Assembly (NCBI RefSeq): GCF_036345915.1
Contig: NZ_CP107785.1
Span: 1,178,001-1,242,000 of the forward strand
Direction of reading: 5' to 3'
Origin: Nocardia sp. NBC_00565
GTDB taxonomy: Bacteria; Actinomycetota; Actinomycetes; Mycobacteriales; Mycobacteriaceae
Length of the DNA: 64,000 nt
The position numbers were made by a program, and so were the translations under genes. Shown piece by piece: positions 8,742 to 17,878 of the stretch. The notes under the pieces are model-generated. The model made no database searches. It was given only the letters and a program-made list of their open reading frames with translations, and was not told where the DNA came from. Every line of letters starts with the position of its first letter. The stretch's first letter is position 1.

Positions 8742-9438
8742 GTGCAGTACGCCCTCGCGGGCAAGGTGGTTGTTGTCACCGGAGGTGCTCGGGGCATCGG
8801 CCGAGCGATCGCTGCGGGTTTGTCGGAGGCGGGCGCTGTCGTCGCCATTGGGGATATCGACGCGGCGATGGTCGTGCAGACGGGCGCGGACCTGGGCCTC
8901 GCTGCCGCGTTGCCTCTGGATGTGACCGACCCGGACTCGTTTCGCGCTTTCCTCGGCGCCATCCAGCAGGAGCTCGGCCCGGTCGACGTGCTTATCAACA
9001 ATGCGGGAATCATGCCCCTCGGCCGGTTCGCGGAGGAAACCGACGCGATCACCCGTCGCATTCTCGAGATCAACCTGTTCGCAGGCGGTACTCGGATTCA
9101 CCGAGGCGATGCGCCTCGAACACCGGGGGACCGGCGTGCACTTCTCAGCGGTGCTGCCAACCTTCACCAACACCGAGCTCATCTCCGGCATGCATGCACC
9201 GTCGGGGATAGTCGCCCAACCAGAGGATGTCGCGGCCGCGATTGCCAGGTTGATCGCCCGGCCGCGCAGCCGTGTGTCGGTTACCCGGCTGGCCGGGGTA
9301 CTGGCCGCTTTCAACAAGCTGACGCCGCGCCCGATCGGCGAATACTTCGCGCGTCGGCTGGGTATGGACCACACCTTCACGGACGAAATCGATCGCACCG
9401 CCCGGGCGGACTACAACCGCCGCCTCGGCTCGCACTGA
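8742..9438 (+). pseudogene. Short-chain dehydrogenase with the active site deleted
   Basis: GTG 8742 opens VQYALAGKVVVVTGGARGIG, a classical SDR cofactor site, and continues through NNAGIMPLGRF to ITRRILEINLF. The next readable SDR sequence is in another frame: AVLGFTEAMRLEHRGTGVHF, VLPTFTNTELISGM and so on, to the natural end at 9438. The stretch that should carry the catalytic Ser and the YxxxK motif (normally between those two blocks) is absent, about 25 residues plus a frame change. The gene is dead as an SDR. The C-terminal part resembles the SDRs of CYP-linked sterol loci. Confidence 0.85.
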
Positions 9439-9484
9439 CCTTCGGAATCCTTTCCACCTCTTCGCTTTCACCAGGACGATCCTC

Positions 9485-11146
9485 ATGGCCTACGTAATAA
9501 CTCAGCGCTGCTGCAACGATGCCAGCTGCGTGTCCGAATGCCCGGTCGATTGCATACGCCCGCGGCCCGGTGACCCGGAGTTCGCGGCCGCCGAGATGCT
9601 GCATATCGACCCCGACACCTGCATCGACTGTGGTGCGTGCGTCGAGGCGTGCCCGGTGCAGGCCATTCACGCCGAGGACGAACTGCCGGCGGGCTACGAG
9701 CGCTATGCCGAGATCAACGCTGCCTACTTCCGTCATCACCCCTTGGATCCGGGGATCAACGATGCACTGAACCCCACTCGGCTGCCACGTGATTCGAGCC
9801 CGCTGCGAGTTGCGATCATCGGCACCGGTCCATCGGCGTGCTATGCGGCGGAACAACTGATCGCGCGCGGCAACGTCGAGGTTGAGATGTTCGACCGGCT
9901 ACCCGCACCGTGGGGTCTGGCCCGCTATGGAGTCGCCCCCGACCATCCCGAAACCCGCGGCGTCACATCGATGTTCGCGGGGGCTTTCAAGCGCGACGCG
10001 GTGCGTTTCCATCTGAATGTCGAAGTGGGCCATGATATTTCGCACGCCGAGTTACTCGACCACTGCCATGCGGTCATCTACGCGGTGGGCGCGTCCGGTG
10101 ATCGCCGACTCGAGATTCCTGGCGAGGATCTGCCGGGCAGCTTCTCCGCGACGGAGTTCGTCGCTTGGTACAACGGGCATCCCGACTACGCAGACCGGCA
10201 GTTCGATCTGTCCGGGGAACGCGCGGTTGTCATCGGCAATGGAAATGTCGCCTTGGACATCGCTCGGGTGCTGACGGCCGACCCGCAGGAACTGGGACGC
10301 ACCGATATCGCCGACCATGCCCTGAAGGTGCTGCGCGAGAGCAATATTCGTGAAGTGGTCCTGGTCGGGCGGCGCGGATTGCGGCAGGGTGCCTTCACCG
10401 GACCGGAATTCCTCGCCCTCGGCCGCCTGCCCGGTACCGAGGTGATCATCGATCCGTCCGATCTTGATGAGAGCGTCGCCGCCGCACTGGCGGATCCGAT
10501 CACCGATCCGGCGACACGGCTGAAGCTGACCCTGGCGCAGGAGTATGCACAGCGGCCGGTGATCGCAGACGCCAACCGGATCGTCTTCAGATTCCTCGCT
10601 TCGCCGCAGGCTCTGCTCGGCCGAGATCGCGTCGAGTCGGTGCGATTGACCCTCAACGAGATTCGCGAGTCCGGCGGTGTGGCGGAGGCAGTTCCCACCA
10701 CCAAATCCGAGGACATCGCCACATCGCTCGTATTGCGCGCGGTCGGCTACCGCGGTGCGGCCATGCCAGACGTTCCATTCGACCCCAGGGCCGGGATCAT
10801 TCCGAACGAGAACGGTCGAGTGGTCGATGCTGCCGGAGTGTTACCAGGGGTGTACGCCGTCGGTTGGATCAAGCGCGGCCCGCGTGGAGTCATCGGCACG
10901 AACCGTCGCGACGCGGAAGAGACGGTGGACGCGCTTGTCGACGACTTCAGTTTGGGTCGGCTGGGTACGCCCGTGCAGGGCCGCGCGGATCTGACGGCAT
11001 TGTTGGGTGGGCGTTGCCCGAATCTGGTGGATCGCCAGGGGTGGGGACTGATCGATGCCGCTGAACGCGCCAATGGTGCCGAGAACAATCGCCCGCGGGT
11101 GAAGTTCACACGTACAGAGCAGATGGTGGCTGCGGCCCGTCCATGA
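9485..11146 (+). CDS. fprB: Ferredoxin-NADP+ reductase with N-terminal ferredoxin (FprB type)
   Basis: A 553-residue protein. Residues 1-70 are a two-cluster ferredoxin domain with CCNDASCVSECPVDC and CIDCGACVEACPVQA. Residues ~105-553 are an adrenodoxin-reductase-like flavoprotein with the FAD site IIGTGPSACYAAEQL near 110, APWGLARYGVAPDHP near 140, the NADP site VIGNGNVALDIARVL near 255 and VGWIKRGPRGVIGTN near 460. This is the FprB architecture. It passes electrons from NADPH to ferredoxins that feed P450s, so it is the likely redox source for the ferredoxin at 11551 and CYP51 at 13216. Confidence 0.93.
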   Translation: MAYVITQRCCNDASCVSECPVDCIRPRPGDPEFAAAEMLHIDPDTCIDCGACVEACPVQAIHAEDELPAGYERYAEINAAYFRHHPLDPGINDALNPTRLPRDSSPLRVAIIGTGPSACYAAEQLIARGNVEVEMFDRLPAPWGLARYGVAPDHPETRGVTSMFAGAFKRDAVRFHLNVEVGHDISHAELLDHCHAVIYAVGASGDRRLEIPGEDLPGSFSATEFVAWYNGHPDYADRQFDLSGERAVVIGNGNVALDIARVLTADPQELGRTDIADHALKVLRESNIREVVLVGRRGLRQGAFTGPEFLALGRLPGTEVIIDPSDLDESVAAALADPITDPATRLKLTLAQEYAQRPVIADANRIVFRFLASPQALLGRDRVESVRLTLNEIRESGGVAEAVPTTKSEDIATSLVLRAVGYRGAAMPDVPFDPRAGIIPNENGRVVDAAGVLPGVYAVGWIKRGPRGVIGTNRRDAEETVDALVDDFSLGRLGTPVQGRADLTALLGGRCPNLVDRQGWGLIDAAERANGAENNRPRVKFTRTEQMVAAARP

Positions 11147-11224
11147 CCATCGGTCGACGAACCCGCCTGTCGCATCGAAGGTTCATCAGATTTGACCGTT
11201 GTGACGGACCGGTGTCGATGATAC

Positions 11225-11243
11225 TGTCCAGACAGTTGTCCAG
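11225..11243. promoter_or_regulatory. Operator-like site upstream of the SDR remnant
   Basis: TGTCCAGACAGTTGTCCAG sits 45-63 bases before the start at 11288 and so would control the SDR remnant, ferredoxin fusion and possibly cyp51. It matches the sites at 7562 and 13165 in spacing and half-site sequence. Confidence 0.55.
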
Positions 11244-11287
11244 AACTCTGTCTCTCAACCTACTCATCCGAGTGGAGGTTTCCTGAT

Positions 11288-11554
11288 ATGCCACGTTTCG
11301 AACCACACCCCGGCCGCCGACCCGCACTGATCGCGGGGGCTTCGTCGGGCATCGGCTCGGCCACCGCAGAAATGCTTGCGGAACAGGGATTTCCGGTTGC
11401 GTTGGGAGCGCGCCGGGTCGATCAGTGCGAGCGATTAGAGATGGCCGCGGCGATCACCTCCGTGGTGACCGCACTGCGCGGCAGCCATCTGGTACTTGTC
11501 GAAGTGCAGCCGGGCGTGCCGCAGAAGCTCGCCGAATCCCGGAGTGGCGCATGA
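11288..11554 (+). pseudogene. CYP51-linked SDR with an in-frame internal deletion
   Basis: The 88-codon frame starts [20 protein letters not shown] with [31 protein letters not shown], then jumps to [20 protein letters not shown] and [17 protein letters not shown]. The ends match the SDR that neighbours cyp51 in mycobacteria (Rv0765c type, about 270 residues); the central ~185 residues, including NNAG and YxxxK, are missing. The deletion kept the frame, so a short non-catalytic peptide may be produced. Its TGA overlaps the ferredoxin ATG at 11551, so translation of the remnant may still couple to the next gene, which could explain why the ends persist. Confidence 0.85.
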
Positions 11555-13083
11555 AGATTCACGCTGATCTCGACCTGTGTCAGGGACACGCGGTCTGCCA
11601 GGCGGAAGCGCCCGAGGTGTTCACCGTTCCCAAGCGCGGCAAGGTCGAGATCCTCGATTCCCACCCGGGTCCCGACGCGCGCGAGGGCGTCGATAACGCC
11701 GTGCGCTACTGCCCGACGCAGGCACTCACATTAAACGATGAAAGCTCGAATCTCCATGAAAGGACCACTGCTGTGGCTGATTCCGATCGAGCCGCTAGGG
11801 TGAGTTTCCGAACGCAATCGGACAGCGCGTACACCGCCCTCGAGCGCGACGAGCTGGCGATGCTGCTGCCCGAGTTGCTGCTGAGTGGGCATTTGATCGA
11901 CCGCTCCGGGATGGCGCACACCATCGCGGCGTTCGGGCGTACGGGCATGACCGAAGTGGCGATCGAGGAGTGGCAACTCGCCAGCCCCGTCTACACCCGT
12001 CGTATGCAGCGTGCGCTCGGGTTCACCGGTGACAGTGTGGAGACGATATTCAAAGGGCTGCAGCTCGATATCGGCGCACCACCTCAGTTCATGGACTTCC
12101 GGTTCCGCGTCGATGACCACGACCATGGTGAGTTCTGGCTGGACCATTGTGGCGCGCTGGCGGACGTCGAACCCATGGGCGAGGCGTATGTGAAGTCGAT
12201 GTGCCACGACATCGAGGATCCGACCTTCGACGCGACGGCGCTGGCCACCAATCCCTATGCCCAGGTCCGTCCGATTCACCGTCCGCCGCGGGTGCCCGCG
12301 GATCGACATCCGGTATGCGCGTGGACGGTGGTGATCGACTCCCGGCACATCCCGCCGGCGGTCCCATCGAACTTCGACCTGATAGCGGCGTCGTGTGCGG
12401 CGACGATCGAGCTCGAGTCGATCGATCGCGGTGATGCCGGTCGAGCCGACTACAGCGGTCCGTTGTTGAGCGACCTGCGCTTCGCGGATTTCTCCAAATC
12501 AGCGCTGATCCGAATGGCCGACGAAGTATGTCTGCAACACCACCTCCTGGCTCTTGGCTTTCTCATTGCGGTCAGGGAACGTGCGGACGACGACGCAGCG
12601 GTGGATATCGCGCGCAAGCAGTTCACGGGAATCGCCGGCCTGACCGCAACCCGCATTCGCGATGCGCTCGGGTTGGGTGATGACGACGCGGCGCTGGCCC
12701 AGGTGCTGAGTCTGCATCCCGCATGGAACCCCTTGCCGTACACCGGAATCTGCATCGATCACAGCGAAGTCGGCGTGCGCATCCGTATTCCCCGAAACAG
12801 TGGCGCGAGTCGTGATGGGGTGTGGCCTGCGCTGGTCGATACGGACGCACTCGCTCCGCTCGCCGCCATGGCCCGAGGGGTTAACCCGCGATATATCCCG
12901 TACGTCGTCACCAATACCGCCGACGAGCTTGCCGTTGGCTTCCTACTGGGAGCGGAGTCGTTTCCGGAAGCGGACGAAGTCGCGATCACTCGCTTCAGTA
13001 CGGGTGCGGAATTCCAATTCACCGACCGCGGCATTCCGCTGCCGCTGACCGTGGTTCAACGAGGTACCAGCGCATCGCGCTGA
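11551..13083 (+). CDS. 3Fe-4S ferredoxin fused to an uncharacterised ~440-residue domain
   Basis: A 510-residue open frame. Residues 1-63 ([20 protein letters not shown] to [11 protein letters not shown]) are a P450-type ferredoxin with cysteines in CxxxxxC and CP positions, as in the ferredoxin next to mycobacterial cyp51. The frame continues without a stop through [10 protein letters not shown] into a conserved-looking protein: [91 protein letters not shown] do not know its function. A GAAAGGA plus GTG at about 11773 could start the second part alone, so this may be two genes whose intervening stop was lost. Confidence 0.8.
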   Translation: MKIHADLDLCQGHAVCQAEAPEVFTVPKRGKVEILDSHPGPDAREGVDNAVRYCPTQALTLNDESSNLHERTTAVADSDRAARVSFRTQSDSAYTALERDELAMLLPELLLSGHLIDRSGMAHTIAAFGRTGMTEVAIEEWQLASPVYTRRMQRALGFTGDSVETIFKGLQLDIGAPPQFMDFRFRVDDHDHGEFWLDHCGALADVEPMGEAYVKSMCHDIEDPTFDATALATNPYAQVRPIHRPPRVPADRHPVCAWTVVIDSRHIPPAVPSNFDLIAASCAATIELESIDRGDAGRADYSGPLLSDLRFADFSKSALIRMADEVCLQHHLLALGFLIAVRERADDDAAVDIARKQFTGIAGLTATRIRDALGLGDDDAALAQVLSLHPAWNPLPYTGICIDHSEVGVRIRIPRNSGASRDGVWPALVDTDALAPLAAMARGVNPRYIPYVVTNTADELAVGFLLGAESFPEADEVAITRFSTGAEFQFTDRGIPLPLTVVQRGTSASR

Positions 13084-13164
13084 TTCACAGCGGCGTCACC
13101 GTCTCTCATCATCCCAACGCATTTCATCATCCCAACCTTGTCCCGGACAAGTATTCATAGTACA

Positions 13165-13194
13165 TGTCCAGACATGTGTCCATACTAGTGGACA
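13165..13194. promoter_or_regulatory. Composite operator upstream of cyp51
   Basis: TGTCCAGACATGTGTCCA (13165-13182) overlaps a perfect inverted repeat, TGTCCA (13177-13182), spacer TACTAG, TGGACA (13189-13194), ending 21 bases before the cyp51 start. This is the richest copy of the motif found at 7562, 8674 and 11225. Confidence 0.65.
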
Positions 13195-13215
13195 GGGTTC
13201 GAGAAGGGTTTTCCA

Positions 13216-14568
13216 ATGACGCTGGTCAAGCCTCAGCGAGTGTCCGGGGGAGCAGGCGATCACGGGCACCTGGAGGAGTTCCGTACCGATCCGATCGCGC
13301 TCATGCGACGTGTCCGAAGTGAATGCGGTGACGTCGGGTCGTTCGAACTCGCCGGCAACGAGGTCATTCTGCTTTCCGGATCCGAAGCCAACGAGTTCTT
13401 CTTCCGCGCGAGCGACGACGAGCTGGATCAAGGGTCGGCCTACCCGTTTATGAAGCCGATCTTCGGCGAGGGCGTGGTATTCGACGCGAGTCCTGAACGG
13501 CGCAAGGAGATGCTGCACAACCAGGCGTTGCGCGCGGATCACATGAAGGGACATGCCGCGACCATCGCCGCTGAGGTGGACCGGATGCTTGCCGTTTGGG
13601 GTGACGAGGGTGAGATCGACCTGCTGGAGTTTTTCGCGGAGTTGACCATTTACACGTCCTCGTCCTGCCTGATCGGCAAGAAGTTCCGGGACCAGCTCGA
13701 CGCGCGGTTCGCGCATTTGTATCACGAACTCGAACAGGGCACCGATGCACTGGCATACGTGGATCCCTATGCGCCGATCGAGAGTTTCCGCAAGCGCGAC
13801 GAGGCTCGCGTCAAACTGGTCGAACTCGTCCAGAGCATCATGGATGGGCGCGAGGCGAATCCGTCGACCGACAAGGACGACCGGGACCTACTCGACATTC
13901 TGATCTCGGTGAAAGACGACGAGGGCGCGCCGCGCTTCTCGGCCAGCGAGATCACCGGCATGTTCATCTCGATGATGTTCGCGGGACACCACACCACGTC
14001 CGGGACCGCCGCATGGACGATCATCGAGCTGCTACGGCATCCGGAAATCCTGGCGACGGTGGTTTCCGAACTCGACGAGTTGTACGCGGACGGGTCCGAG
14101 GTCAGTCACAACGCACTGCGCCAGATTCCGAATCTCGAAGCGACGCTGAAGGAGACGCTGCGCCTGCATCCGCCGCTGATCATCCTGATGCGGGTGGCGC
14201 AGGACGAATTCGAGGTATGCGGTCACCGCATCGCTCGCGGTGACATGGTCGCGTCCACTCCCGCGATCTCCAACCGCATTCCCGAAGACTTCCCCGAACC
14301 AGACTCTTTCGATCCGAGCCGGTACCTCGACCCACGGCAGGAAGACATCGTCAACCGTTGGACCTGGATCCCCTTCGGGGCGGGGCGCCATCGGTGCGTC
14401 GGGGCGCCGTTCGCGCTCATGCAGTTGAAGGCGATCTTCTCGATTCTGTTGCGGGACTGGGAATTCGAGCTGGCGCAGCCCTCGGATACCTACCGCAACG
14501 ACCACTCCAAGATGGTGGTGCAGCTGCAACAGCCGTGCCGCGTCCGCGTCCGCCGCCGTCAGCGGTGA
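13216..14568 (+). CDS. cyp51: Sterol 14-alpha-demethylase, cytochrome P450 CYP51
   Basis: A 450-residue P450 that follows M. tuberculosis CYP51 closely: RVSGGAGDHGHLEEFRTDPI at the start, YPFMKPIFGEGVVFDASPER (BC loop) near residue 75, the I-helix MFISMMFAGHHTTSG near 252, ETLRLHPPLIILMRVAQDEF near 312 and the haem loop FGAGRHRCVGAPFAL near 386. CYP51 removes the 14-alpha-methyl group of lanosterol-type sterols in three oxidations. Electrons would come from the fused ferredoxin at 11551 and FprB at 9485. ATG 13216 is set 21 bases after the operator, with GAGAAGGG as ribosome site. Confidence 0.95.
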   Translation: MTLVKPQRVSGGAGDHGHLEEFRTDPIALMRRVRSECGDVGSFELAGNEVILLSGSEANEFFFRASDDELDQGSAYPFMKPIFGEGVVFDASPERRKEMLHNQALRADHMKGHAATIAAEVDRMLAVWGDEGEIDLLEFFAELTIYTSSSCLIGKKFRDQLDARFAHLYHELEQGTDALAYVDPYAPIESFRKRDEARVKLVELVQSIMDGREANPSTDKDDRDLLDILISVKDDEGAPRFSASEITGMFISMMFAGHHTTSGTAAWTIIELLRHPEILATVVSELDELYADGSEVSHNALRQIPNLEATLKETLRLHPPLIILMRVAQDEFEVCGHRIARGDMVASTPAISNRIPEDFPEPDSFDPSRYLDPRQEDIVNRWTWIPFGAGRHRCVGAPFALMQLKAIFSILLRDWEFELAQPSDTYRNDHSKMVVQLQQPCRVRVRRRQR

Positions 14569-14701
14569 CATCCGGTCCACGACGACGTCGATCTGTCCAG
14601 GAGACAGCATGCCGGTCTTGGCCTCGCGGACCATACCGACCGCGGGTGATCCGTTGACGGTGTGGAGCAGGCAGGTTTAGCCCAGCAGTCCTCGGCGGCT
14701 G

Positions 14702-14733
14702 GGCGTGCCGGTGGAGGCGTCCACCGGCACGCC
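14702..14733 (+). terminator. Strong hairpin downstream of cyp51
   Basis: GGCGTGCCGGTGGA (14702-14715), loop GGCG and TCCACCGGCACGCC (14720-14733) form a perfect 14-base stem about 130 bases after the cyp51 stop. There is no T-run. Confidence 0.6.
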
Positions 14734-15260
14734 TCCACGTACGCACCGTTCGGCCGGGAGAGTTCGGGTTCTTCATGATCCTGCTGACCGTCGCCAATAT
14801 CCGGCGGTGCCGCCGACCTCGCCGCGCTGGGAGTGCTGTGGAGACGGCGGATAGACATCTGTCTTCGCCCACCGAGCCACCGAGCCTTCGCTGCCGATCG
14901 ATCACATCAGCCCGGGCCGAGTCGGTAAGGACCTGTGATGCCCGGAGTTCGCCACCGCACTTCACTCCAACCGGCGGGCAAAGCCTCCCGGACGGTTGCT
15001 GCGGCGAGAGCCGTCCTTTATCGCCTCCTGTTCCGGATCGGCTCGCGACCTAGCCAGACCGTTCTGCCTGGACCCACCCTGCCGAGGGGCAGGTAATGCG
15101 CGATACCCGCAGGTGTTGGCTGGTAGGGACCACTTCGGAGCCGGTTTGGCCATGAGTATGCACATCGCGCAGGCTCGGCGAGAACCGGCGGTAGAGGCAC
15201 GCAACGACCGCCGGGGGCGCCAGCAGTTGGTCACGGGTCTTGTGACGAGGGCCACTGCAT
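14734..15260 (+). other. Gene-free region upstream of the ligase-cupin promoter
   Basis: No credible gene on either strand. Just before this stretch (about 14560-14680, minus strand) a short frame reads TCLLHTVNGSPAVGMVREAK and TGMLSPGQIDVVVDRM, which looks like a C-terminal protein scrap of unknown family. The last 30 bases (GGGTCTTGTGACGAGGGCCA, ending just before the operator) are also found, slightly altered, at 21370 and 34385. Confidence 0.5.
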
Positions 15261-15262
15261 GG

Positions 15263-15285
15263 TAGAAAAACAGTGTAGTTTTACC
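15263..15285. promoter_or_regulatory. AT-rich operator, ligase-cupin type, copy 1
   Basis: TAGAAAAACAGTGTAGTTTT plus ACC, an imperfect inverted repeat in an otherwise GC-rich context, 121 bases before the ligase-cupin start. Near-identical copies lie at 21397-21419 and 34413-34435, and diverged ones at 31241-31262 and 32678-32700. Likely both promoter and operator for a TetR-type regulator. Confidence 0.65.
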
Positions 15286-15405
15286 GTGTGGCGGTTTCCT
15301 GCCCTGCGGGAACGGATGTTTGGGCTGCGCCTCAGCCTGCCCACGACGGGATCGTGTGCCTTCGACCAGGCTCGCTGAGCGCATGCTACGAAGGAGTTCA
15401 AATAC

Positions 15406-17751
15406 ATGAAGACAACTGGTGCGATCGTGTCGGACTCGGCAAGCCCCGGCGTGTCCAGGGATCTAACTCCCGAGGTCGTCCATGCGACTGTCCGCCGTCT
15501 CACTGGCCCTGGTCAGATGTTCGAAGTAAACGAGCGCGACGTGGCTGGCGTGACTCAGCGCGTGTTCACCAACGCGGCACCCACTTTGCTGGACATCCTG
15601 CAGTTCGGTCGCGGGCATGGCGGCGCGGATTTTCTGGTGTTCGCCGACCGGCGGTGGACCTTCGACCAGTTCTTTGCCGATGTCGATGCGCTGGCGGCCA
15701 CGTTGCAGCACGACATGGGGGTGCAGCCGGGGGACCGGATAGCTATCGCGATGCGCAACTGTTCGGACTGGATCATCACCTTTGCGGCCAGCGTTCACGT
15801 CGGCGCCGTCGCGGTGCTGATCAACAGTTGGGGTTCGGCCGAAGAGTTGCAGTTCACCCTGCGTGACTCGGATCCGGCAATACTTGCGGCCGACTTGCCG
15901 CGTACCAGGTTGGGTGTCGACGTACTGTCCGAACGGGGCATTCCGGTGCTGTTCAGCGACGTCGACGGAGACGAAACCGGACTCGAGTCGGTGCCGCACT
16001 TGGACGTGCGAACCATCCGCGATGCCGTGGCCGCGGGTCGAGGGCGCGATTACGTCAAGGCACCACAGGCCACGCACGACACGGCGCTGTTGCTCTACAC
16101 CTCCGGCAGCACAGGTCACCCCAAGGGAGTCCTGTACCGGCACATCGCGGTCGGGCAGTCGCTGATGCACATGATGCTGGTTGGCTTCCTGGGCGTCGAA
16201 TTCGGCGGCCCTGTCGAGCTGCGCGCAGAAGCGAGTGTCGAGGCCCACCTGGTCACAGTGCCGCTGTTCCACGCGACCGGACTCTTCGGCGGCTTTCTGC
16301 TGCCCTGCGCGGTCGGACATAAGATTGTCCTGTTGCGCAAATGGGACGCCGAAACGGCGATGCAAGTGATCGAAGCCGAGAAGATCACGATGATGTCGAC
16401 CGTGCCCGCGATTCTCAAAGATCTGCTGACCCATCCGCGGCTTGCCGACCACGATGTGTCCTCGATAGCGCGAGTCGCTGCTGCTGGGGCCGCGACCCCC
16501 GCCGATCTTCCGGACCTGATCAGCGACAAACTCGGCATAGCGAATCGGTCGTCGGGCTACGGCATGACCGAAACCACGTCGGTGTGCGCGACCATGAGCG
16601 GTCCGGTTTTCGATCTGAAACCAACCGCTGCCGGTATCGTCTCCCCGATCATCGACCTGCGCGTCGTCGACGTCGAGGAGGAGGTTCTCCCGCCCGGACA
16701 CGAAGGCGAAATCCAACTACGCGGCGTCATAGTGACCCCCGGCTACTGGCACCGTGATGACCTCACGCACGATGCCTTCACCTCCGACGGCTGGCTTCGC
16801 ACCGGCGACCTGGGTCGCATCGATGACGACGGCTTCCTGCACATCACCGGACGAATCAAAGAAATCGTCATCCGCGGCGGGGAGAACATCGCCCCGGTCG
16901 AGATCGAGAACGTTGCTTACCGCCACACCGGGGTCAAGGAGGTCGCCGTGTTCGGCGTCCCCGACGACGCCATGGGCGAGGAACTAGCGATGGTGTGCCA
17001 CCCCCAACCGGGCTTCGCACCGACCGAGGACGAACTGCGCCGCCACATGCGAAACGCACTCCCCGGGTTCAAGGTACCCAAATACATCAGGCTGACGGAC
17101 ACGCCCCTACCCCGCAATGCCAGCGAGAAGATTCATCGCCTGGCCATTCGCAATAACTTCACAGTAGACCCAATCCCATCGGACAGCCCTGCATCAGCAA
17201 CGAGGAGGCCTGAGTCCGTCCGACGTGTCGTGACCGGCCACGACACGCAGGGTAAGGCGGTTTTCGTTGAGGATCGACTGGTCGAACCGATCTCTGTCGC
17301 GATGACCAGCACTGTCTACCACCAATTGTGGCGAGCTGACGCACCGTCCACGTTTCCCGATTCGGGCGCGATCGGCCCCAGCACGACGTTCTTCCCGCAG
17401 TTGGGCGGCTACCGATTCTTCCTTCTGACCTTGCCGCCCGGTGAAGGCCACGGAAACCTCGACGGCGTCGACATCGACGCCGGTTTGCGTGAGCTTCAGG
17501 ACAAGTTGCCCGGTGTGCTGGAAACCAACGACTTCGACAGCCCCGGGATGCACACCACCGAAACCGTCGATATGGAGATTGTGTTGTCGGGGGAGATTGT
17601 CCTCGAACTCGACGACGGAATCGAGACGACGTTGCGCGCCGGCGACGTGAACATCCAGAACGGTACTCGACACCGCTGGCACAATCGCGGCACTCAACCT
17701 GCGGTGGTCGCTGTGGCCATGGTCGGCGCATCCCGCGCCAAACCATCATGA
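15406..17751 (+). CDS. Acyl-CoA ligase (AMP-forming) fused to a C-terminal cupin domain
   Basis: A 781-residue protein. Residues ~60-590 are an ANL-family CoA ligase: phosphate loop LLYTSGSTGHPKGVLY near 228, GYGMTETTS near 383, WLRTGDLGRIDDDGF near 462, the hinge-region RIKEIVIRGGENIAPVE near 482 and the catalytic lysine in NASEKI near 573. Residues ~615-781 form a separate cupin-like domain with MHTTETVDMEIVLSGEIVLE, GDVNIQNGTRHRWHNRGTQP and AVVAVAMVG. The first part activates a carboxylic acid to its CoA thioester; the cupin role is unknown (sensing, decarboxylation or isomerisation are possible). ATG 15406 follows GAAGGAG. It heads a cluster with oxidoreductase, hydratase and NTF2-like genes. 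Confidence 0.9.
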   Translation: MKTTGAIVSDSASPGVSRDLTPEVVHATVRRLTGPGQMFEVNERDVAGVTQRVFTNAAPTLLDILQFGRGHGGADFLVFADRRWTFDQFFADVDALAATLQHDMGVQPGDRIAIAMRNCSDWIITFAASVHVGAVAVLINSWGSAEELQFTLRDSDPAILAADLPRTRLGVDVLSERGIPVLFSDVDGDETGLESVPHLDVRTIRDAVAAGRGRDYVKAPQATHDTALLLYTSGSTGHPKGVLYRHIAVGQSLMHMMLVGFLGVEFGGPVELRAEASVEAHLVTVPLFHATGLFGGFLLPCAVGHKIVLLRKWDAETAMQVIEAEKITMMSTVPAILKDLLTHPRLADHDVSSIARVAAAGAATPADLPDLISDKLGIANRSSGYGMTETTSVCATMSGPVFDLKPTAAGIVSPIIDLRVVDVEEEVLPPGHEGEIQLRGVIVTPGYWHRDDLTHDAFTSDGWLRTGDLGRIDDDGFLHITGRIKEIVIRGGENIAPVEIENVAYRHTGVKEVAVFGVPDDAMGEELAMVCHPQPGFAPTEDELRRHMRNALPGFKVPKYIRLTDTPLPRNASEKIHRLAIRNNFTVDPIPSDSPASATRRPESVRRVVTGHDTQGKAVFVEDRLVEPISVAMTSTVYHQLWRADAPSTFPDSGAIGPSTTFFPQLGGYRFFLLTLPPGEGHGNLDGVDIDAGLRELQDKLPGVLETNDFDSPGMHTTETVDMEIVLSGEIVLELDDGIETTLRAGDVNIQNGTRHRWHNRGTQPAVVAVAMVGASRAKPS

Positions 17752-17878
17752 ACACAGCTGATAAGCGAATACCGATGGCCCACGCTATGGACAGCAAGCA
17801 ATTGCTCGCAGCGGTGTAGAGGCAGCCGGTCCTCCGTTGGCGGCGTGTCGATATCGGAACGATATAGAGGAGAGATGT

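Noticed and set aside
14417..14965. Minus-strand frames over the cyp51 end and hairpin
   Set aside because: No conserved content apart from a short scrap (GMVREAKTGMLSPGQIDVVV) that could not be assigned.
15261..15291. Considered whether the AT-rich repeats are transposon ends
   Set aside because: They lie at constant distance before ligase starts, have no target duplications or transposase nearby, and flank decayed gene copies rather than a mobile unit.
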